The notes under the pieces were generated by a model. That model made no database searches and was not told the DNA's origin. It saw only the letters and a program-made list of their open reading frames with translations. Below are positions 5,541-8,313 of a stretch of DNA of 8,313 nucleotides, piece after piece; position 1 is the first letter of the stretch; every line of letters starts with the position of its first letter. The DNA is from Pseudomonadota bacterium (GTDB lineage: Bacteria; Pseudomonadota; Alphaproteobacteria; Rhizobiales; Xanthobacteraceae): positions 1 to 8,313 of the forward strand of contig CAUJKG010000380.1 of the NCBI GenBank assembly GCA_963205465.1. The letters run 5' to 3'. A program made the position numbers and the translations under genes.

Positions 5541-7031
5541 ATGAAAAGAGTGCAGCCAAAAAAAGAGGCAGAAACGGAGATAAGCAAACGCTTCTTCGCG
5601 GATGTCGCCCGCGACAACCGGCTGATCCTCGAGGCGGCCGGCGAAGGCATCTATGGCGTCAACGCCGTGGGCGAAACCACCTTCGTCAATCCTGCCGCCG
5701 CACGCATGCTCGGCTGGGAGGCCGGCGAACTCGTCGGCAAAGACATGCACACCACGGTGCATCACAGCCATTCCGACGGCTCGCATTATCATAATCAAGA
5801 CTGCCCGATCTACGCGGCGTTCCGCGACGGCGCGGTGCACGAAGTCGCCGACGAAGTATTCTGGCGCAAAGACGGCTCGTTCTTCTTCGTCGAATATACC
5901 TCGACCCCGATCCGCGACCGCGGCGTCGTGGTCGGCGCGGTCATCGTGTTTCGCGACATCACCCAGCGCCGCGAGGCCGAGGTGCGGCTGCGCGATGCGC
6001 TTTCCGAAGTCGGCAGGCTCCGCGAAAAACTCGAGCGCGAGAACGCCTATCTGCAGGAAGAAATCCGCAACGAGGGCAATCATCGCGGCATCATCGGCAA
6101 AAGCCCGGCGATGCAGCAGATCCTCCGCCAGATCGAAATCGCCGCTTCCTCACGCTCGAACGTGCTGATCGGCGGTGAAACCGGCACCGGCAAGGAACTG
6201 ATCGCGCGCGCCATCCACGACGCAAGCCTGCGCAGCGACGGCCCGTTCATCCGCGTGAACTGCACCACGCTTTCGCGCGCGGAATCCGAAAGCGAACTGT
6301 TCGGCGATCTTGCGCGCGATCGCACCGGGCGCATCGAACTGGCCGACGGCGGCACGCTCTATCTGGAAGAGGCCGGCGACCTGCCGCCGGAAGCACAGGA
6401 GCGGCTGTTGCAACTTCTCGAAACCGGCGAGTTTCCCTCGCACGGAGAGATGCGCAAGCTGGACCTGCGCGTGGTTGCTTCCAGCAGCCGCGACCTCAAA
6501 GCCGCAGCGAAGCGCGGCAGCTTCCGGAGCAATCTTTACTATCGGCTCAATGTGATTGCGATCGAAACGCCGGCGCTGCGCGAGCGGCGCGAGGATATTC
6601 CGCTGCTCGCTGCGCATTTTCTTTCCGGGGTCAACCGCAAGCTGCGTGTCTCTTCGGCACTGCGTATTTCCGAGGCCGACATGAAACGGCTTTCGCAATA
6701 TGCCTGGCCCGGTAACGCACGCGAATTGCAGAACGTGATCGAGCGCGGTGCGATCCTCGCGCGCGGCGGCCAGATCCGCATCGACCTGCCCGAGCAAATC
6801 CCGGCGTATCATGTTGCCAATGCCGCGGCGCAAGTCGTTACCGAAGACGGCCGGCGCGACCGCGACCGCGCCAATATTCTCGCGGCGCTGGAAGCCTGCG
6901 GCGGCAAGATCTTCGGTCACGGGGGTGCCGCCGAACTTCTCGGCGTGAAGCCGACCACGCTCGCCTCGCGCATCAAGTCGCTCGGCATTCGCTACCGCAA
7001 GGTATCGCCCCGCGAGCCGCGGCCGCATTAA
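5541..7031 (+). CDS. PAS-AAA+-Fis regulator of the NtrC type lacking the GAFTGA loop
   Basis: This 496-residue protein has the domain order of a bacterial enhancer-binding protein. A PAS sensor domain spans about 24-145 (ILEAAGEGIYGVN, FWRKDGSFFFVEYTSTPI, VFRDITQRREAE), followed by a helical, probably coiled-coil linker at 145-180. The AAA+ domain spans about 183-412 and a Fis-type helix-turn-helix about 440-485 (GGAAELLGVKPTTLASRIKS). Walker A GETGTGKE (212-219), the switch asparagine N240, the R-finger region FRSNLYYRLNV (328-338) and sensor II WPGNARELQN (389-398) are conserved. The GAFTGA loop that contacts sigma-54 is absent: ELFG (252-255) is followed directly by DLARDRTGRIELADGGT, about seven residues shorter than normal. 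Walker B has Glu276 in place of Asp, and sensor I reads ASSSRDL instead of AATNRDL. It is transcribed divergently from the cyanate operon over a shared 177-base region and is its likely local regulator. The ATG at 5541 has no strong ribosome-binding site (GGGGTG 10 bases upstream). Confidence 0.93.
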   Translation: MKRVQPKKEAETEISKRFFADVARDNRLILEAAGEGIYGVNAVGETTFVNPAAARMLGWEAGELVGKDMHTTVHHSHSDGSHYHNQDCPIYAAFRDGAVHEVADEVFWRKDGSFFFVEYTSTPIRDRGVVVGAVIVFRDITQRREAEVRLRDALSEVGRLREKLERENAYLQEEIRNEGNHRGIIGKSPAMQQILRQIEIAASSRSNVLIGGETGTGKELIARAIHDASLRSDGPFIRVNCTTLSRAESESELFGDLARDRTGRIELADGGTLYLEEAGDLPPEAQERLLQLLETGEFPSHGEMRKLDLRVVASSSRDLKAAAKRGSFRSNLYYRLNVIAIETPALRERREDIPLLAAHFLSGVNRKLRVSSALRISEADMKRLSQYAWPGNARELQNVIERGAILARGGQIRIDLPEQIPAYHVANAAAQVVTEDGRRDRDRANILAALEACGGKIFGHGGAAELLGVKPTTLASRIKSLGIRYRKVSPREPRPH

Positions 7032-7093
7032 CGCTCTGCCGATAGCGCCGCCACCCGTATCGCTCGGGAGCTTCCGGGGTGTCGGCGACCCTG

Positions 7094-7099
7094 TATAGT
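7094..7099 (+). promoter_or_regulatory. Possible -10 element before the exporter gene
   Basis: TATAGT stands 33 bases before the ATG at 7133. The matching -35 position (CTTCCG at 7071-7076, 17-base spacing) is weak, so this is a tentative sigma-70-type promoter only. The rest of the 101-base gap after the regulator shows no clear terminator. Confidence 0.3.
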
Positions 7100-7132
7100 C
7101 CGGCCCCTATTCTCCGCTGGTCAGCCTTTCCG

Positions 7133-8313
7133 ATGAAACAAATCGCCGAAGTCCTGCGCGTATTCTACGCGCTCGCAGTCCCTTACTTTCGCTCCGAGGA
7201 AAAGTGGCGCGCCCGCTCGCTCCTCTTCGGGGTGATCGCGGCCGAGTTCGGCGTGGTCTATGCGCTGGTCGCCTTCAATCACTGGAACGCCTATTTCTTC
7301 AACGCGATCCAGAACCGCGACTGGAACGACTTCGTATTCTCGCTGCTGTTGTTTCTCGGCATCGCGCTCTGGACGGCCGCCGCCACCATGGCGCAGTTCT
7401 ATTTCGGCCAGATGCTGATCATGCACTGGCGGCGCTGGATGACGGAGCAATATGTCAACCGCTGGATGGCGGACGGGCGGCATTACCGCATGCGCGTGCT
7501 CGGACACGATGTCGACAACACGCATCTGCGCATCGCCAACGACATTCTGATCTTCCTGCAGAAGACGCACGACCTCGGCTACAATTTCCTCGGCAGCCTG
7601 ATCGCGCTGGTTTCCTTCGCCTATATTCTCTGGGGACTTTCCAGCGCCGCACCTTTCGTTCTTTTCGGCGTCGATCTCGCCTTCCCCGGCTATCTGTTCT
7701 GGATCGCGATCCTCTATGCCGCAATCGGCACACTGATAGCGCATTGGATCGGCAAACCCCTGATCGGCTACAATTTCAATCAGCAGCGCTTCGAGTCCGA
7801 TTACCGCTTCGCGATCACGCGCAGCTGGGATCATTCCGAGCCGATCGCGCTGATGCGCGGCGAGAAGATCGAGCGTGGAATTTTAGGCGCGCGCTTCACC
7901 AGTCTCGTGCAGAACTGGACGCGACTGATCCGGCGGCAGTCGGGCCTGACCTTCTTCGTCACTGGCTACACGCAATGGTCGCTGGTGTTTCCGACGCTGG
8001 TCGCAAGCCCGGCTTATTTCATGGGCGCGATCCCGCTCGGCTCGCTGATGCAGGGTGCACTTGCGTTCCAGCGCGTCGATATCGCCTTCGCTTTCTTCCT
8101 GCATTCCTACGCGAAGATCGCGGAGTGGAAGGCTAGCATGGATCGTATCGCGCAACTCGACCAGGCGCTTCTGGAAGTCGACCGCCCGCAAGCCATGCCG
8201 CAGATCGAGTTGCGCGACGATGAGAAAGGCGAACTCGAAGTCAGCGATCTCTCGGTCACGCTGCCTTCGGGCAAGCCGATTGCAGCGCTGGACCGCCTGG
8301 TCCTGCAGCCGGG
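7133..8313 (+). CDS. SbmA/BacA-like ABC exporter (YddA/BclA type), 3' end missing
   Basis: An open frame from ATG 7133 to the right edge gives 393 residues and no stop. The membrane part (to about residue 335) matches the SbmA/BacA and ABC_membrane_2 families. It has hydrophobic segments near 29-49, 67-92, 149-170, 186-206 and 272-290, the WRRWMTEQYVNRWM region (99-112), NFNQQRFESDYRFAITR (214-230), NWTRLIRRQSGLTFF (261-275) and GSLMQGALAFQRVD (303-316). The conserved exit IAEWKASMDRIAQLD (329-343) follows. After a linker, LEVSDLSVTLPSGKP (368-382) looks like the first strands of an ATP-binding domain, so this is the fused YddA/BclA/Rv1819c form rather than SbmA, which has no ATPase. Relatives move peptides, including antimicrobial and nodule-specific peptides, and some cobalamin or vitamin-like cargo; the substrate here is unknown. 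Walker motifs lie outside the window. No good ribosome-binding site precedes the ATG. The gene is probably unrelated to the cyanate operon. Confidence 0.9.
   Translation, partial: MKQIAEVLRVFYALAVPYFRSEEKWRARSLLFGVIAAEFGVVYALVAFNHWNAYFFNAIQNRDWNDFVFSLLLFLGIALWTAAATMAQFYFGQMLIMHWRRWMTEQYVNRWMADGRHYRMRVLGHDVDNTHLRIANDILIFLQKTHDLGYNFLGSLIALVSFAYILWGLSSAAPFVLFGVDLAFPGYLFWIAILYAAIGTLIAHWIGKPLIGYNFNQQRFESDYRFAITRSWDHSEPIALMRGEKIERGILGARFTSLVQNWTRLIRRQSGLTFFVTGYTQWSLVFPTLVASPAYFMGAIPLGSLMQGALAFQRVDIAFAFFLHSYAKIAEWKASMDRIAQLDQALLEVDRPQAMPQIELRDDEKGELEVSDLSVTLPSGKPIAALDRLVLQP

Noticed and set aside
6150..7028. Minus-strand open frame (292 codons) opposite the PAS-AAA+-Fis regulator
   Set aside because: It lies wholly within a gene with clear AAA+ and Fis motifs; its own translation has no domain features.
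7039..7068. Terminator after the regulator gene
   Set aside because: Only a short interrupted inverted repeat (CGATA/TATCG) is present, with no T-run.
7121..7834. Minus-strand open frame (237 codons) opposite the exporter gene
   Set aside because: The plus strand encodes a convincing SbmA/BacA-like membrane protein here, and the antisense product is low-complexity.

Overview
The window looks like chromosomal DNA of a high-GC alphaproteobacterium, most likely Hyphomicrobiales (Bradyrhizobium, Afipia, Rhodopseudomonas or a relative). Three things suggest this: codon use rich in G and C at third positions, protein sequences typical of that order, and a double-hairpin intergenic repeat built on ATTCCGG/CCGGAAT of a kind common in these genomes. 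No rRNA, tRNA, CRISPR or insertion sequence was seen.

Layout. (1) Positions 1-1138, plus strand: the 3' part of a LysR-type regulator, overlapped by a small Rid-family gene that lacks the usual catalytic arginine. (2) Positions 1140-5363, minus strand, read right to left: a five-gene unit of Tat-exported NrtA/CmpA-type substrate-binding protein, permease, ATPase, cyanase (cynS) and a DUF1348/NTF2-like protein. It ends tail to tail with the Rid gene, one base apart. (3) Positions 5364-5540: a control region holding a very good sigma-54 (-24/-12) promoter for the minus-strand unit, a TTTTCCG palindrome and a pair of tandem dyads about 110 bp upstream of the predicted start site. (4) Positions 5541-7031, plus strand: a PAS-AAA+-Fis regulator with the architecture of a sigma-54 activator. 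(5) Positions 7133 to the right edge, plus strand: the membrane part and start of the ATPase part of an SbmA/BacA-like (YddA/BclA-type) ABC exporter, cut by the window.

How it works together. The minus-strand unit is best read as a cyanate uptake and detoxification/nitrogen-scavenging operon. The transporter would bring in cyanate (nitrate, nitrite or bicarbonate are alternatives), and cyanase would convert cyanate plus bicarbonate to ammonia and CO2. The divergent regulator is the obvious local controller.

The most unusual point is a mismatch between promoter and regulator. The operon has a textbook sigma-54 promoter and an upstream site at activator distance. The adjacent regulator, however, has lost the whole GAFTGA loop that activators use to contact sigma-54, and also has altered Walker B and sensor I residues. 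It may be a repressor or antagonist, a partner of another activator such as NtrC, or a regulator acting through sigma-70. This is inference from sequence and is the part most worth testing.
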